DNA from: Lysinibacillus xylanilyticus
GTDB taxonomy: Bacteria > Bacillota > Bacilli > Bacillales_A > Planococcaceae
DNA: 64,000 nt
Assembly (NCBI RefSeq): GCF_001183605.1
Contig: NZ_LFXJ01000010.1
Coordinates: forward strand, 62,001-126,000
Direction: 5' to 3'
Part shown: in pieces, positions 27,117-35,716 of the stretch
Layout of the letters: each line of letters starts with the position of its first letter
Position numbering within the stretch: the stretch's first letter is position 1
Program-made: the position numbers and the translations under genes
Notes under the pieces: generated by a model
What the model was told of the DNA's origin: nothing
Database searches by the model: none
Seen by the model: only the letters and a program-made list of their open reading frames with translations

Positions 27117-27236
27117 TTACCAGATGATGTGGTATTTTTAGATGAAATTCCAAAAACATCAGTTGGAAAGTTCCTGAAGGCTAAGCTAAGAGATAATGTG
27201 GCAGAAATTTATCCGGAATTAGGTTCATTCGTATAG
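27117..27236 (+). pseudogene. C-terminal relic of an acyl-CoA synthetase gene
   Basis: The plus-strand frame reads LPDDVVFLDEIPKTSVGKFL, then KAKLRDN and a stop at 27234. This is the C-terminal motif of AMP-forming fatty acyl-CoA ligases (the conserved lysine is in VGKFLK). Nothing of the remaining ~500 codons is present upstream, and the frame is closed at 27063. A terminator follows, so this is the true 3' end of a lost gene. Confidence 0.85.
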
Positions 27237-27238
27237 AT

Positions 27239-27276
27239 AAAAGAGCGATTTCCACAAAGGGAAGTCGCTCTTTCAT
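27239..27276. terminator. Bidirectional terminator between relic and trpB
   Basis: Stem 27241-27253 with 27260-27272 (one G-U), T-rich on both sides. Confidence 0.75.
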
Positions 27277-27277
27277 T

Positions 27278-28441
27278 TTATTTATTTAACATTTGAAATA
27301 CTTGTTCTACGTCTTTGTCTCCACGGCCAGAGATATTGATAATAATGCTCTCTTCCGGAGATAATGTTGGCGCAAGCTTTAGTGCATGAGAAACTGCGTG
27401 AGAGCTCTCAAGTGCAGGGATAATTCCTTCAACCTTTGACAGCACTTGGAATGCTTCAAGCACCTCTTCATTCGTCACCGTTACGTATTCTCCACGACCA
27501 ATCGTTTTTAAATAGCTATGTTCTGGACCAGCTCCAGGATAATCAAGCCCAGCAGCAATCGAATATGTTGGTAGCGGATTGCCTTTTGAATCTTGCAGTA
27601 CTAAACATTTGAAGCCGTGTAATTCACCTGGTGTTCCTTCATTTAATGTTGCTGCCTTATCTGGTTCAATACCGATGAGGCGAACATCTTCATCTGCAAT
27701 ATACTCTGCGAATGCACCGATCGCATTACTACCGCCACCGACACAAGCTAGTACTGCTGCTGGTAGCTTGCCTTCTTTTTCTAGAATTTGTTCGCGACTT
27801 TCACGGCTAATGACCGATTGGAAATGCTTGACCATTGAAGGGAATGGATGAGGTCCAACAGCAGAACCTAGTAAATAGAAAGTCGTCTCATAATTTTCAA
27901 CTAAATCAGCAAATGCTTCATCTACTGCATCCTTTAGTCGCCCTTGACCTTTATCAACAGCTACTACTTTTGCACCAAGAAGTTCCATACGGAAGACGTT
28001 TAATGCTTGACGTTTCGTATCCTCTAAACCCATATAAATTGTGCAATCTATCCCGAACATTGCACAAGCAGTTGCTGTTGCTACACCATGCTGACCTGCA
28101 CCTGTTTCGGCGATCACACGTTTAGCACCCATGCGCTTTGCTAATAAAATCTGTCCAAGAACGTTATTAATTTTATGTGAACCTGTATGGTTAAGATCTT
28201 CACGCTTTAAATAAACTTTTGCGCCACCTAATTGTTTTGTTAAATTTTCTGCAAAATAAAGTGGGGATTTGCGCCCAATATATTCATGGGAATAATAATC
28301 TAGCTCTTTATTAAAGTCTTCATCGTCTTTATATTTTTGGAAGTTTTCATCTAAAATATTTAATACATTTTGAAGCTCATCAGGAACAAAGCTACCGCCA
28401 AATTCACCAAAATATCCTTTTTTCTCTACTACTATACTCAT
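27278..28441 (-). CDS. trpB: Tryptophan synthase beta chain, orphan
   Basis: 387 aa. Clear Trp[13 protein letters not shown] start, [17 protein letters not shown] with the PLP lysine near residue 90, [11 protein letters not shown], the phosphate cup [12 protein letters not shown], and [13 protein letters not shown]. TrpB makes tryptophan from indole and serine; with TrpA it starts from indole-glycerol phosphate. No trpA or other trp gene is beside it: upstream is its T-box, downstream only a gene relic. The start at 28441 is chosen with GAGGAG 10 bases before. Expression is controlled by the Trp T-box. Confidence 0.95.
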   Translation of the reverse strand: MSIVVEKKGYFGEFGGSFVPDELQNVLNILDENFQKYKDDEDFNKELDYYSHEYIGRKSPLYFAENLTKQLGGAKVYLKREDLNHTGSHKINNVLGQILLAKRMGAKRVIAETGAGQHGVATATACAMFGIDCTIYMGLEDTKRQALNVFRMELLGAKVVAVDKGQGRLKDAVDEAFADLVENYETTFYLLGSAVGPHPFPSMVKHFQSVISRESREQILEKEGKLPAAVLACVGGGSNAIGAFAEYIADEDVRLIGIEPDKAATLNEGTPGELHGFKCLVLQDSKGNPLPTYSIAAGLDYPGAGPEHSYLKTIGRGEYVTVTNEEVLEAFQVLSKVEGIIPALESSHAVSHALKLAPTLSPEESIIINISGRGDKDVEQVFQMLNK

Positions 28442-28474
28442 CTTCTCTCGACTCCTCTTATCTAATTTTTCCAT

Positions 28475-28690
28475 AAAAAAAAGCCACTACAATCCTTCTG
28501 TAAAAAGGACGAGTAACCGTGGTGCCACCTTAATTCGCAAAAAAATGCGCTCTTTCGTACTCCGGTAACGGGGAGTAAATTCGTCCTCATATTTGATGAG
28601 GCTGCTCCAAAGCCCATTCACAAGTATGTACTACTGATTTGCACCAACCATCAGCTCTCTTTAAGTACTATCGCTTGCTACTATTCTTTT
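28475..28690 (-). promoter_or_regulatory. T-box leader with Trp (UGG) specifier, controls trpB
   Basis: On the minus strand the canonical T-box sequence AATTAAGGTGGCACCACGG lies at 28539-28518, followed by a terminator stem and a run of U (complement of 28475-28482). Stem I begins near 28687, and the specifier loop reads TGTGAA-TGG-GC, with the TGG codon at 28616-28614. Uncharged tRNA-Trp should switch on trpB. The match to gene function makes the specifier call strong. Confidence 0.94.
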
Positions 28691-28757
28691 TCCAAGCATT
28701 TATTGAAAAGAATTGTAAAGTATTTTCAGAATAGTGTCAAGGTAATAGTGCCTAGAA

Positions 28758-28789
28758 AATAAAAAAGACGAATCTAATAAGATCCGTCT
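28758..28789 (-). terminator. Terminator of queT
   Basis: Minus-strand stem 28789-28780 with 28775-28766 (one G-U) followed by six U. Confidence 0.8.
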
Positions 28790-28795
28790 GGTAAA

Positions 28796-29278
28796 TTAAA
28801 TTAAATTTTTGAAGTTTAAGCGTTTATTCAATAAATACATAATCGGTGCACCGACCGCTAAGACAACAAATTCACCTGCAGCAACAGTCAACCATGTCCA
28901 GAAGAATGGTAATTCTAATGCTAAGTTCAATTCAAATGCAATGATAAACATAGTGCATGTAAATAAAAATGTATTGATGACTAAACGTGCCCAAATATTT
29001 TTAACAAATTTACAAATAAGAATGAGTAACCCAAGGGTAATCATCGAATGGCCTACACCGAAAACTAAATCGTAGATGCCGAGTGGTGAAAATAGATTAG
29101 AGATAAATACACCAATAATGATCCCTACGGCAAAGCGTGGATTAAAGGTAACTAGATGATTAAACATTTCCGATAGACGGAACTGCACCTCTGTAAAGCC
29201 AAATGGCGCGACTAACAATGTAACAGCAATGTAGAGCGCTGCAATAATGCCGCTCGTTGCTAAAAATTTTATTTTCAT
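28796..29278 (-). CDS. queT: QueT family queuosine-precursor transporter
   Basis: 160 aa integral membrane protein with about five helices. The QueT (DUF988) pattern is visible: FGFTEVQFRLSEMFNHLVTFNP, GIIIGVFISNLFSPLGIYDLVFG. These are the substrate-binding S-components of ECF transporters for preQ1 or related queuosine precursors. The ATG at 29278 fits the AAGGAG site (29292-29287); the ATG at 29284 is too close. A preQ1 riboswitch covers the ribosome binding site, confirming the role. Confidence 0.94.
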   Translation of the reverse strand: MKIKFLATSGIIAALYIAVTLLVAPFGFTEVQFRLSEMFNHLVTFNPRFAVGIIIGVFISNLFSPLGIYDLVFGVGHSMITLGLLILICKFVKNIWARLVINTFLFTCTMFIIAFELNLALELPFFWTWLTVAAGEFVVLAVGAPIMYLLNKRLNFKNLI

Positions 29279-29286
29279 ATTCATTT

Positions 29287-29326
29287 CTCCTTAGTTTTTT
29301 TACGTGGGATGGTTACGAACCACGTG
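29287..29326 (-). promoter_or_regulatory. preQ1-I riboswitch in front of queT
   Basis: The minus strand reads ACGTGG-TTCGTAACCATC-CCACGT followed by AAAAAAACTAAGGAG. P1 is ACGTGG/CCACGT; the A-rich tail with ACTAAGG pseudoknots into the loop and contains the Shine-Dalgarno AAGGAG. This is the layout of the class I preQ1 riboswitch acting on translation: with preQ1 bound, the site is hidden. Confidence 0.92.
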
Positions 29327-29561
29327 AAGCAAATGCAATCATATCAATGTTCATGCTTATTTGTAAATAGCGATGAGCAAAAAAAACGCAGAAATACATA
29401 GTGTTAACGGTAATATTTAGCTTTTGTTCGTTGCTCATTAATTAGATATGTGTGTGTAACCAGGATTTAAATTTTGAAACCATAAGAAGGGGGCTTGTAC
29501 ACATGCTTCTTTGCAGGTGGAATGGATGAGAAGCAACAACTAAAGGGGAGTCCGGTCATAT

Positions 29562-29591
29562 CAAAAAAGAACTGTTATAAGCAGTTCTTTT
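29562..29591 (-). terminator. Terminator of the DUF1259 gene
   Basis: Minus-strand stem 29589-29582 with 29574-29567 followed by a run of U (complement of 29563-29568). Confidence 0.8.
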
Positions 29592-29602
29592 AAAGTGAAC
29601 AT

Positions 29603-29998
29603 TCAATAGTTTTTTAATAGTCTAAAAGCTTGAGCAAATTTTTGCGCAAAAATTAATGGGGGCTCTATTGATTGAAAGTGAACGTATAAAATAGCGGGGT
29701 CCGAATATATCCAGTGATTATGAACAGCACTAATAATCAAATTATTTTCAGCAAGTACCTTAACAAATGGGGATAATTCCTCTTCTAGTACTACAACCTC
29801 ACCTAAGTTAAGTGCATTTCCATATATATCGAGCGATTCGAATGTTATCCCAGCATGAAGTGCACTACGACTTGGGCGACCTTGAATCATAACATTAAGA
29901 TTTCGATTAAGTCTTACTGAGCATACGCCATGTTCCATAGAAGCTTTTCCGTTTGCAATCTGAGCAAATTTTGTACACATATCTTGAAAGCTTTGCAT
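29603..29998 (-). CDS. DUF1259 (LppY/LpqO-like) protein
   Basis: 131 aa, no signal peptide. The stretch ISAVHNHWIYSDPAILYVHFQ and the preceding VLEEELSPFVKVLAENNLI match the DUF1259 pattern, in which a His-x-His with nearby acidic residues may bind a metal. Function unknown. Longer DUF1259 proteins have two copies of this unit; this one has a single copy. Ribosome binding site GAGGTG. Confidence 0.75.
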   Translation of the reverse strand: MQSFQDMCTKFAQIANGKASMEHGVCSVRLNRNLNVMIQGRPSRSALHAGITFESLDIYGNALNLGEVVVLEEELSPFVKVLAENNLIISAVHNHWIYSDPAILYVHFQSIEPPLIFAQKFAQAFRLLKNY

Positions 29999-30040
29999 TT
30001 AGACACCTCTATTATTAAACTTCTTTCGGCAATTATTTTC

Positions 30041-30092
30041 TGTAGCGAAAGCAAAGCGACAACTACAAACAAGCCGAGACATAGTTGATTAT
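30041..30092. repeat. Short fragment of the interspersed repeat
   Basis: TCTGTAGCGAAAGCAAAGCGACAACTAC and the following AGTTGAT-type end resemble copy F at 44870-44915. Only about 50 bases remain. Confidence 0.55.
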
Positions 30093-30150
30093 TTATAATG
30101 AGGATGCCTTGAAGAGAAAGTAATAAGGGTTTTTTATTTGAAACTAATCC

Positions 30151-30402
30151 TCACATAACATTTTTAATTTCTTCTATTTCAACAATTAAATCGTCTAGTT
30201 GCTTTTTAAATTCATCCGTATATTCTAGTTCTTCATCTAATTCTTTTGTATATTCTAAGGCATTTAAGGCAAAATCTAGAGCAAATTCGAATAGACTATC
30301 ACAAAGATTAGAAATGATTGTGTCAATATCTCCTGTTTTTGCATTTTGCTTCTCTTTTGAATAAGAAGGTTGATGATTTAAATCCCTTTCATCATTATTC
30401 AT
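30151..30402 (-). CDS. Hypothetical acidic protein, 83 aa
   Basis: Starts MNNDERDLNHQPSYSKEKQ and continues with a long acidic helix (SLFEFALDFALNALEYTKELDEELEY, then KKQLDDLIVEIEEIKNVM), probably a coiled coil. The ATG at 30402 has AGGAGGA in front; the in-frame extension to 30540 has no ribosome binding site and is not used. No family recognised. Confidence 0.65.
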   Translation of the reverse strand: MNNDERDLNHQPSYSKEKQNAKTGDIDTIISNLCDSLFEFALDFALNALEYTKELDEELEYTDEFKKQLDDLIVEIEEIKNVM

Positions 30403-30872
30403 GGTATTCCTCCTTTTTGGGAACAGCACTGTCTCATTTGCATCATATGCATTAAATACAAAAAAGGAGACTAAAAACATAAAGGGAATAATACGAGCTG
30501 ATAATTCTAAAATACTCGCAGGTTGTCTGTATTCAGCCATTCAAGGTGTTGCTCAAACGCACGTATGCTTCCCAGATATCCTGTTACCTCAAAGTAGTTG
30601 GTTATTAGAGATCTTGAAGAAGTAAAAGCAAATACTGTTATGAAGGCCTGACATTTCTTATGGGGAATGTCAGGTTTTTGGAGTTTTACATAAATTACTT
30701 AAAAAATCAAATGACAGAAAAATAACTTCGTGAAATTGTCAAAAAAATTTTTGTTATGTTAAAAAAAGAAATCAATTTTAAAAACAGCGTAGTTTAGCGG
30801 TTTAAAGCGACAAATTGATTGAAAAGATAAAATGTTTCACAGGATCTAAAAGTCAGAACATTCATAATGTTG
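30403..30872. other. Gap with an orphan terminator
   Basis: A plus-strand frame 30401-30625 (ending ILLPQSSWLLEILKK) finishes 22 bases before a hairpin terminator, which looks like the 3' end of a gene, but it has no convincing start and I do not recognise it; it may be a relic. The rest is AT-rich. Confidence 0.35.
30645..30680 (+). terminator. Orphan terminator
   Basis: Stem 30647-30656 with 30665-30674 (one G-U) then five T. Confidence 0.75.
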
Positions 30873-30901
30873 TTGACGAACCTTAATAATAACGATAATA
30901 T
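30873..30901 (+). promoter_or_regulatory. Sigma-A promoter of the ABC importer operon
   Basis: TTGACG (30873-30878) and TAATAT (30896-30901) with a 17-base spacer. Confidence 0.75.
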
Positions 30902-30912
30902 AGCGATACATT

Positions 30913-30936
30913 CACACTTTGTTTGGATAAAGTGTG
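30913..30936. promoter_or_regulatory. Inverted repeat at the transcription start of the importer
   Basis: CACACTTT (30913-30920) and AAAGTGTG (30929-30936), an 8-bp perfect inverted repeat placed at about +5 to +28 relative to the predicted start. This is a good position for a repressor operator. Confidence 0.6.
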
Positions 30937-30971
30937 ATAAATATCAGAGATAATAGTCGGGGGGATTATTT

Positions 30972-31994
30972 GTGAAAAGCAATCTGAAAAAGCTTTCGTT
31001 CCTGTTATTTGGGTTAGTTTTAATGCTTGCTGCTTGTGGTAGCGGTGGTTCTAGTTCATCAGATTCGAAAGGGAACGAAAAGAATAATGCAAGTGAGGGC
31101 AGCAATGCAGATGACAAAACATATAAGATCGGGATTACTCAAATAGTTGAGCATCCATCTTTAAATGCTGCAACGGATGGCTTTAAAAAAGCAATTGAAG
31201 ATTCAGGATTAAAAGTTGAGTACGATCCACAAATAGCACAAGGAGATAACAGCCTTAACACGACGATTGCAAACAATCTAGTAAGTGCCAACGTAGATTT
31301 AATCTTTGCTAACTCTACGCCATCTGCACAAGCAGCGGCGACAGCTACTAGTGATATTCCAATCGTCTTCACTTCTGTAACGGATGCTGTTGGCGCAGAG
31401 CTCATTGAATCTATGGAGAAGCCAGGGAAAAATGTAACAGGAACAATCGATTTACATCCTGATACTATTTCGAAAACAGTAGCATTCTTAAAGGAATTAG
31501 GTGCGAAAAAAGTGGGTATGGTTTACAACGCTGGTGAGCAAAACTCAGTAGCACAAGTAAAAGAAGTGAAAAAAGTTATGGGTGAGCAAGGCCTAACAGT
31601 AGTTGAGGCATCTGCGGCAACTTCTGCGGAAGTAAAACAAGCTGCTGAATCATTAATCGGTAAAGCAGATGCATTCTATATCATTACTGATAATACAGTA
31701 GTTTCGGCTCTTGAGTCTGTAATTGATGTAGCAAATTCTAATAAACTACCACTAGTTGTAGGAGAGCTTGATTCTGTTGCGCGTGGTGGCTTAGCTGCAT
31801 ATGGTTTTGAATATTATGACATCGGTTATGAAGCGGGGCAAATGGCTGTGAAGATTCTAAAAGGTGAAGCAACACCTGCTGATATACCGGCTCAATACCC
31901 ACAAAAGCTAAAACTATTAATTAATAAAAAAGTAGCGGATGATTTAGGAATCGAAATTAAAGATTCTTGGGGTGCAGAGCTGTTAGAAAAGTAA
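30972..31994 (+). CDS. ABC transporter substrate-binding lipoprotein (TrpX-like)
   Basis: 340 aa, GTG start at 30972 behind GGGGGAT. Lipobox LMLAAC with Cys 22, then a Ser/Asn-rich linker. The body is the ABC_sub_bind fold (IGITQIVEHPSLNAATDGFKKA, IFANSTPSAQAAATAT, IPIVFTSVTDAVGAELI, LPLVVGELDSVARGGLAAYGF), the family of the streptococcal tryptophan-binding TrpX. The permease and ATPase genes follow, but only after 700 bases filled by a repeat. Substrate may be tryptophan or another aromatic; not certain. Confidence 0.9.
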   Translation: MKSNLKKLSFLLFGLVLMLAACGSGGSSSSDSKGNEKNNASEGSNADDKTYKIGITQIVEHPSLNAATDGFKKAIEDSGLKVEYDPQIAQGDNSLNTTIANNLVSANVDLIFANSTPSAQAAATATSDIPIVFTSVTDAVGAELIESMEKPGKNVTGTIDLHPDTISKTVAFLKELGAKKVGMVYNAGEQNSVAQVKEVKKVMGEQGLTVVEASAATSAEVKQAAESLIGKADAFYIITDNTVVSALESVIDVANSNKLPLVVGELDSVARGGLAAYGFEYYDIGYEAGQMAVKILKGEATPADIPAQYPQKLKLLINKKVADDLGIEIKDSWGAELLEK

Positions 31995-32124
31995 TGACCT
32001 GACATGATCATCTTATGGAGCGAAGCGGGGGAGAAGTAAAACTGCCTCCGCTTTATCTACTTTTAAGTGTTTTGTGTTGGTAGAGGATTTATGTGAATTC
32101 CTATTAAATCTTGCTCATTATCAT

Positions 32125-32485
32125 AAAGTAAGGGTTGATTTCCGTTCCGACGGGGCGCTTTGTAGCTGTCGCTTTGCTTTCGCTACAGAAAACATTTGTT
32201 GCTGTCGCTTCGCTTTCGCACAGATAAAACATTTGCCGCTGACGCTTCGCTTTCGCGCAGAGCAGAGCTTCCTGGGGGCGTCCGATGAGCCGCTTGGGCC
32301 AACAGGTGTTTTTTGCGCGAAAGCGAAGTGCTAACGTAGCGGCAGCAGCACGATGTTGGTCACGAAGGCGTTATCACAGGATGTGATGGTTTTAGCCTTC
32401 GTTCATCTATTGCTGATCCCCAAGGGGTCGCCCAGTCTCCACCTCATCAACCTATCTACTTTTTTAATAAATATCGTCTCCAACT
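32125..32485. repeat. Interspersed repeat copy D, splits the importer operon
   Basis: The longest copy. It has several CGCTTCGCTTTCGC units, GTTGGCCCAAG-type modules in inverse order, and the nested hairpin: outer stem 32362-32369 with 32395-32402, inner stem 32373-32378 with 32382-32387, loop GGA. TCCT strand is minus. It lies between the binding-protein gene and the permease gene. Confidence 0.85.
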
Positions 32486-32615
32486 TTTGGTGATGAGCCA
32501 TTATAGCACTGAGCTTCATTTTGGCACACAGATGTTGGGCAAGAATTTATCACAGGCCGTCGCGCTAAAACCTTAAAATAATCGATTCTATTATGTACGA
32601 AGGACTTTATAAGTT

Positions 32616-32645
32616 TTGAGCTCCATTTAAAGGAATGGAGCTCAA
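32616..32645 (+). other. 12-bp hairpin before the permease gene
   Basis: Perfect stem 32616-32627 with 32634-32645, loop TAAAGG, no T-run. It may protect the mRNA end or separate expression levels of the binding protein and the permease. Confidence 0.6.
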
Positions 32646-32700
32646 GGAAGAATTTTTAATGAAAAATTTGTAAAAGAAATTATTAGGAGATGATTCAACT

Positions 32701-33729
32701 ATGTTTTTAGCAATATTTGGCGCGATGGAGCAAGGAATCATCTATGCAATTATGGCACTTGGTGTGTATTTAACATTCCGCGTGTTAGATTTTCCGGATT
32801 TAACGGTTGATGGAAGCTTTGTAACAGGGGCAGCTACAGCAGCGACGATGATTCTGCTTGGCTACCACCCAATCTTAGCGACTTTAGTGGCAATTGTTGC
32901 TGGATTTATTGCTGGATGTATGACAGGAATTCTTCACACAAAAGGGAAAATAAATCCTCTATTATCGGGAATTTTAATGATGATTGCTTTGTATTCTATT
33001 AACCTACGTATAATGGGGTCAACTACAGAAAATACGATAGGTCGACCGAATATTCCGCTATTAAATTCAGAGACTTTATTTTCAAAGTTTCAAGCGTTTT
33101 GGAGTGATTTAGGAATCGATGCTGCTTTAAATAACCTATTACAAGGCTTCGGCGTTCAGCATCTACCTTCAACATGGAGTACGATAATCGTAGTATTGAT
33201 CATCACGATTTTAATTAAGTTCATTGCAGACTGGTTCTTAAAAACAGAGGTTGGATTGGCTATTCGAGCAACCGGCGATAATAAACGCATGATTCGTAGC
33301 TTCTCGGCAAATACAGATACACTTATAATTCTAGGGCTAGGACTTTCTAATGCACTTGTTGCATTTTCTGGCGCTTTAATCGCACAATATTCGAAGTTCT
33401 CAGATGTCAGTATGGGAATTGGGATGATTGTGATCGGTCTTGCCTCTGTTATTATCGGCGAAGCAATTTTCGGTACAAAAACGATTATGCGCACTACTTT
33501 CGCTGTCATTGCTGGAGCGATCATTTACCGTATTATTTTAGCATTAGCATTACGAGTAGATTTCCTTGATTCAGGAGATATGAAATTAATAACGGCTATC
33601 ATTGTTATTATAGCGTTGATTTTACCTCAATTTATTAATAAGAGTAAGGAACGCAAACGTAAGGTGAAGCGTGCGGCAGAGAGGACACGAGTAAAGACGG
33701 TTGAGCAGGGAGGGAAGGGCCTTGCTTAA
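32701..33729 (+). CDS. ABC transporter permease (TrpY-like, BPD_transp_2)
   Basis: 342 aa with about nine membrane helices, in the branched-chain amino acid/ribose permease family. The start (QGIIYAIMALGVYLTFRVLDFPDLTVDGSF) and KTEVGLAIRATGDNKRMIRSF are typical of permeases paired with ABC_sub_bind lipoproteins. Ribosome binding site TTAGGAG. The stop overlaps the ATPase start by 8 bases. Confidence 0.93.
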   Translation: MFLAIFGAMEQGIIYAIMALGVYLTFRVLDFPDLTVDGSFVTGAATAATMILLGYHPILATLVAIVAGFIAGCMTGILHTKGKINPLLSGILMMIALYSINLRIMGSTTENTIGRPNIPLLNSETLFSKFQAFWSDLGIDAALNNLLQGFGVQHLPSTWSTIIVVLIITILIKFIADWFLKTEVGLAIRATGDNKRMIRSFSANTDTLIILGLGLSNALVAFSGALIAQYSKFSDVSMGIGMIVIGLASVIIGEAIFGTKTIMRTTFAVIAGAIIYRIILALALRVDFLDSGDMKLITAIIVIIALILPQFINKSKERKRKVKRAAERTRVKTVEQGGKGLA

Positions 33730-34516
33730 ATTAACCGGCATTAATAAGATTTTTAATGAAGGTACGCCTGATGAAAAAATTGCACTTGCAGAAATCAATT
33801 TGCACTTAAAGCCAGGGGATTTCGTCACAATTATCGGTAGTAATGGTGCTGGTAAATCGACCATGATGAATATGATTTCTGGTGCATTAACGCCAGACTT
33901 TGGCACAGTTTCAATTGATGGGAATGAGGTTACTGCTTTGCCAGAATATAAGCGTTCTCACTATATCGGTCGAGTATTCCAAGATCCGATGGCTGGCACA
34001 GCACCAACGATGACGATTGAGGAAAATTTAGCATTAGCTTACTCACGTAATAAGAGAAGAGGCATGCGCTTCGGTGTTGATAAAAAACGTCGAGAATTTT
34101 TCAAGGAATCATTGGAGATGTTGGGCTTAAATCTGGAAAATCGCCTATCTGCAAAAGTCGGCTTACTTTCGGGAGGGGAGCGTCAAGCTTTGTCTCTTTT
34201 GATGGCAACATTTACGAAGCCTTCGATTTTATTGCTAGACGAGCATACGGCGGCACTTGACCCATCTCGTGCAGAGTTAATCACACGTATTACGAAATAT
34301 TTAGTCGAGAAAGACAGCTTAACGACATTGATGGTCACACACAATATGCAACAAGCATTAGACTTAGGAAATCGACTGATTATGATGGATAAAGGTCAAA
34401 TCATTTTAGAGGTTGGCGAGGATCGCAAGCATGAACTAACCATCCCAGATTTGATGGCAGAGTTCGAACGTATCCGCGGAGAGAAAATGAACTCAGACCG
34501 TGCGTTACTAGGATAA
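33722..34516 (+). CDS. ABC transporter ATP-binding protein (TrpZ-like)
   Basis: 264 aa. Walker A GSNGAGKST, signature LSGGERQALSLLMA, Walker B LLLDEHTAALD, all intact. The TTG at 33722 has GGAGG 8 bases before it and is preferred; an earlier in-frame TTG at 33701 lies upstream of that site. Third subunit of the importer; a terminator follows. Confidence 0.93.
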   Translation: MLKLTGINKIFNEGTPDEKIALAEINLHLKPGDFVTIIGSNGAGKSTMMNMISGALTPDFGTVSIDGNEVTALPEYKRSHYIGRVFQDPMAGTAPTMTIEENLALAYSRNKRRGMRFGVDKKRREFFKESLEMLGLNLENRLSAKVGLLSGGERQALSLLMATFTKPSILLLDEHTAALDPSRAELITRITKYLVEKDSLTTLMVTHNMQQALDLGNRLIMMDKGQIILEVGEDRKHELTIPDLMAEFERIRGEKMNSDRALLG

Positions 34517-34524
34517 TGAATGAT

Positions 34525-34556
34525 AAAACGCTCATACATAGGTATGGGCGTTTTTC
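34525..34556 (+). terminator. Terminator of the importer operon
   Basis: Stem 34525-34536 with 34543-34554 (one G-U), T-run. Confidence 0.85.
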
Positions 34557-34573
34557 TGCTAGATGTCGATATT

Positions 34574-34698
34574 TTTTAGAAGTTGGGTGATAAATTAAAA
34601 AAGTTGGTAGATAAATCGATAAAGTTGGTAGATAAATCAATAAAGTTGGTAGATAAACAATCAAAAGTTCTCGATAAATAAGCAAACTCTTTCGATAA
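34574..34698. repeat. 21-bp-period array, core GATAAA
   Basis: Six units of 21-22 bp of the type AGTTGGTAGATAAATCRATAA, diverging towards the right. It runs up to about 20 bases before the ribosome binding site of the NERD gene. Confidence 0.88.
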
Positions 34699-34732
34699 AG
34701 TGCATTATAATCTAGCTAAAGGAGGTGAAAAT

Positions 34733-35677
34733 ATGCTACTGAAAAAACGGGAAGTCTCATCAAAGCAACTCGCATTAGAAATGATTGAAAGGAGGTTGAC
34801 GAAATCTCACCCAAAGTCTACTTACTATCAAGAAATGCTAAATAGAACAAGAGCAGGGTATGCAGGTGAGCAAAGAGTAGATCAGGAATGGCAGGAAATC
34901 TATTTGGAGCAATGGCATTATTTATTGCATGATGTACAGCTTAAAGCTGAAGGTGGAGCAATACATCAAATGGATACATTATATATGTCGAGAAATTTTG
35001 TTTTAATAGTGGAAATTAAAAATATCGTGGGCCGTGTCGAATATATGGAAGATAATCATCAATTTGTTCGAATTACTTCTGATGGCAAAGTAGATGGCTT
35101 TAGAAATCCCTTTGATCAAGTGAAGCGGCATGCTAGATTTATGCGTCAGATTTTTCAAAAAGCGGGCTACCATATACCGATTGTATATATGATTGTCTCT
35201 GCAAATCCGAAAATGATTATGACGCCAAGTTTGTCAGCGCAACCGATTATTCATGTGAGTGGTTTGGCTGAAAAGATGGAGCACCTGTATAAGCAACATC
35301 AACAAGTTTGTTTGAGTGAAAAAGCTTTAAGAGAACTCTCGAAACATATTCTAAAGATGCATAAACCTACGCAATGGACACTGGATATGAAGATGGATGA
35401 ACTAAAGAAAGGCGTAATATGTTCTAAGTGCGATTATCGATTTGTTATGCAATATCGTCAAGGTAAGTGGAGGTGTGAGAATTGTGGTGAGGTAGATAAT
35501 CAAGCATTCAATGATGCACTGAAAGATTACCGTTATATGTATGGTGAATTGATATCGAACGGTTTATTTCAAGATTTTTTCGGAATCTCTTGCTCTAAAA
35601 CGGTATATAAAATATTGAAGTCGTTACAGCTTCAAGAAGTAGGCGCAAAGAAGAATCGAAAGTATATTATTAAATAG
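34733..35677 (+). CDS. NERD domain protein with zinc ribbon
   Basis: 314 aa. The N-terminal half is a NERD (nuclease-related) domain: GYAGEQRVDQEW, LHDVQLKAEGGAIHQMDTLYMSRNFVLIVEIKNIVGRV with the Asp and Glu-x-Lys of the nuclease-like core. The C-terminal part has a four-Cys zinc ribbon (CSKCDYRF ... CENCGE, about residues 223-250) and a short tail. NERD proteins are widespread in Bacilli; activity on DNA is suspected but not proven. The ATG at 34733 has AAAGGAGGTGAAA. Flanked on both sides by 21-bp GATA arrays. Confidence 0.88.
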   Translation: MLLKKREVSSKQLALEMIERRLTKSHPKSTYYQEMLNRTRAGYAGEQRVDQEWQEIYLEQWHYLLHDVQLKAEGGAIHQMDTLYMSRNFVLIVEIKNIVGRVEYMEDNHQFVRITSDGKVDGFRNPFDQVKRHARFMRQIFQKAGYHIPIVYMIVSANPKMIMTPSLSAQPIIHVSGLAEKMEHLYKQHQQVCLSEKALRELSKHILKMHKPTQWTLDMKMDELKKGVICSKCDYRFVMQYRQGKWRCENCGEVDNQAFNDALKDYRYMYGELISNGLFQDFFGISCSKTVYKILKSLQLQEVGAKKNRKYIIK

Positions 35678-35715
35678 TATAGTCTATCAATGCGGTCAGA
35701 TAGACTGTATTTATT
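35678..35715 (+). terminator. Hairpin after the NERD gene
   Basis: Stem 35681-35688 with 35699-35706, followed by a T-rich stretch. Confidence 0.55.
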
Positions 35716-35716
35716 A

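Noticed and set aside
34401-34685. 94-residue minus-strand frame with LIYLPTL repeats
   Set aside because: Also a 21-bp array read as protein; runs into the end of the ATPase gene on the other strand.
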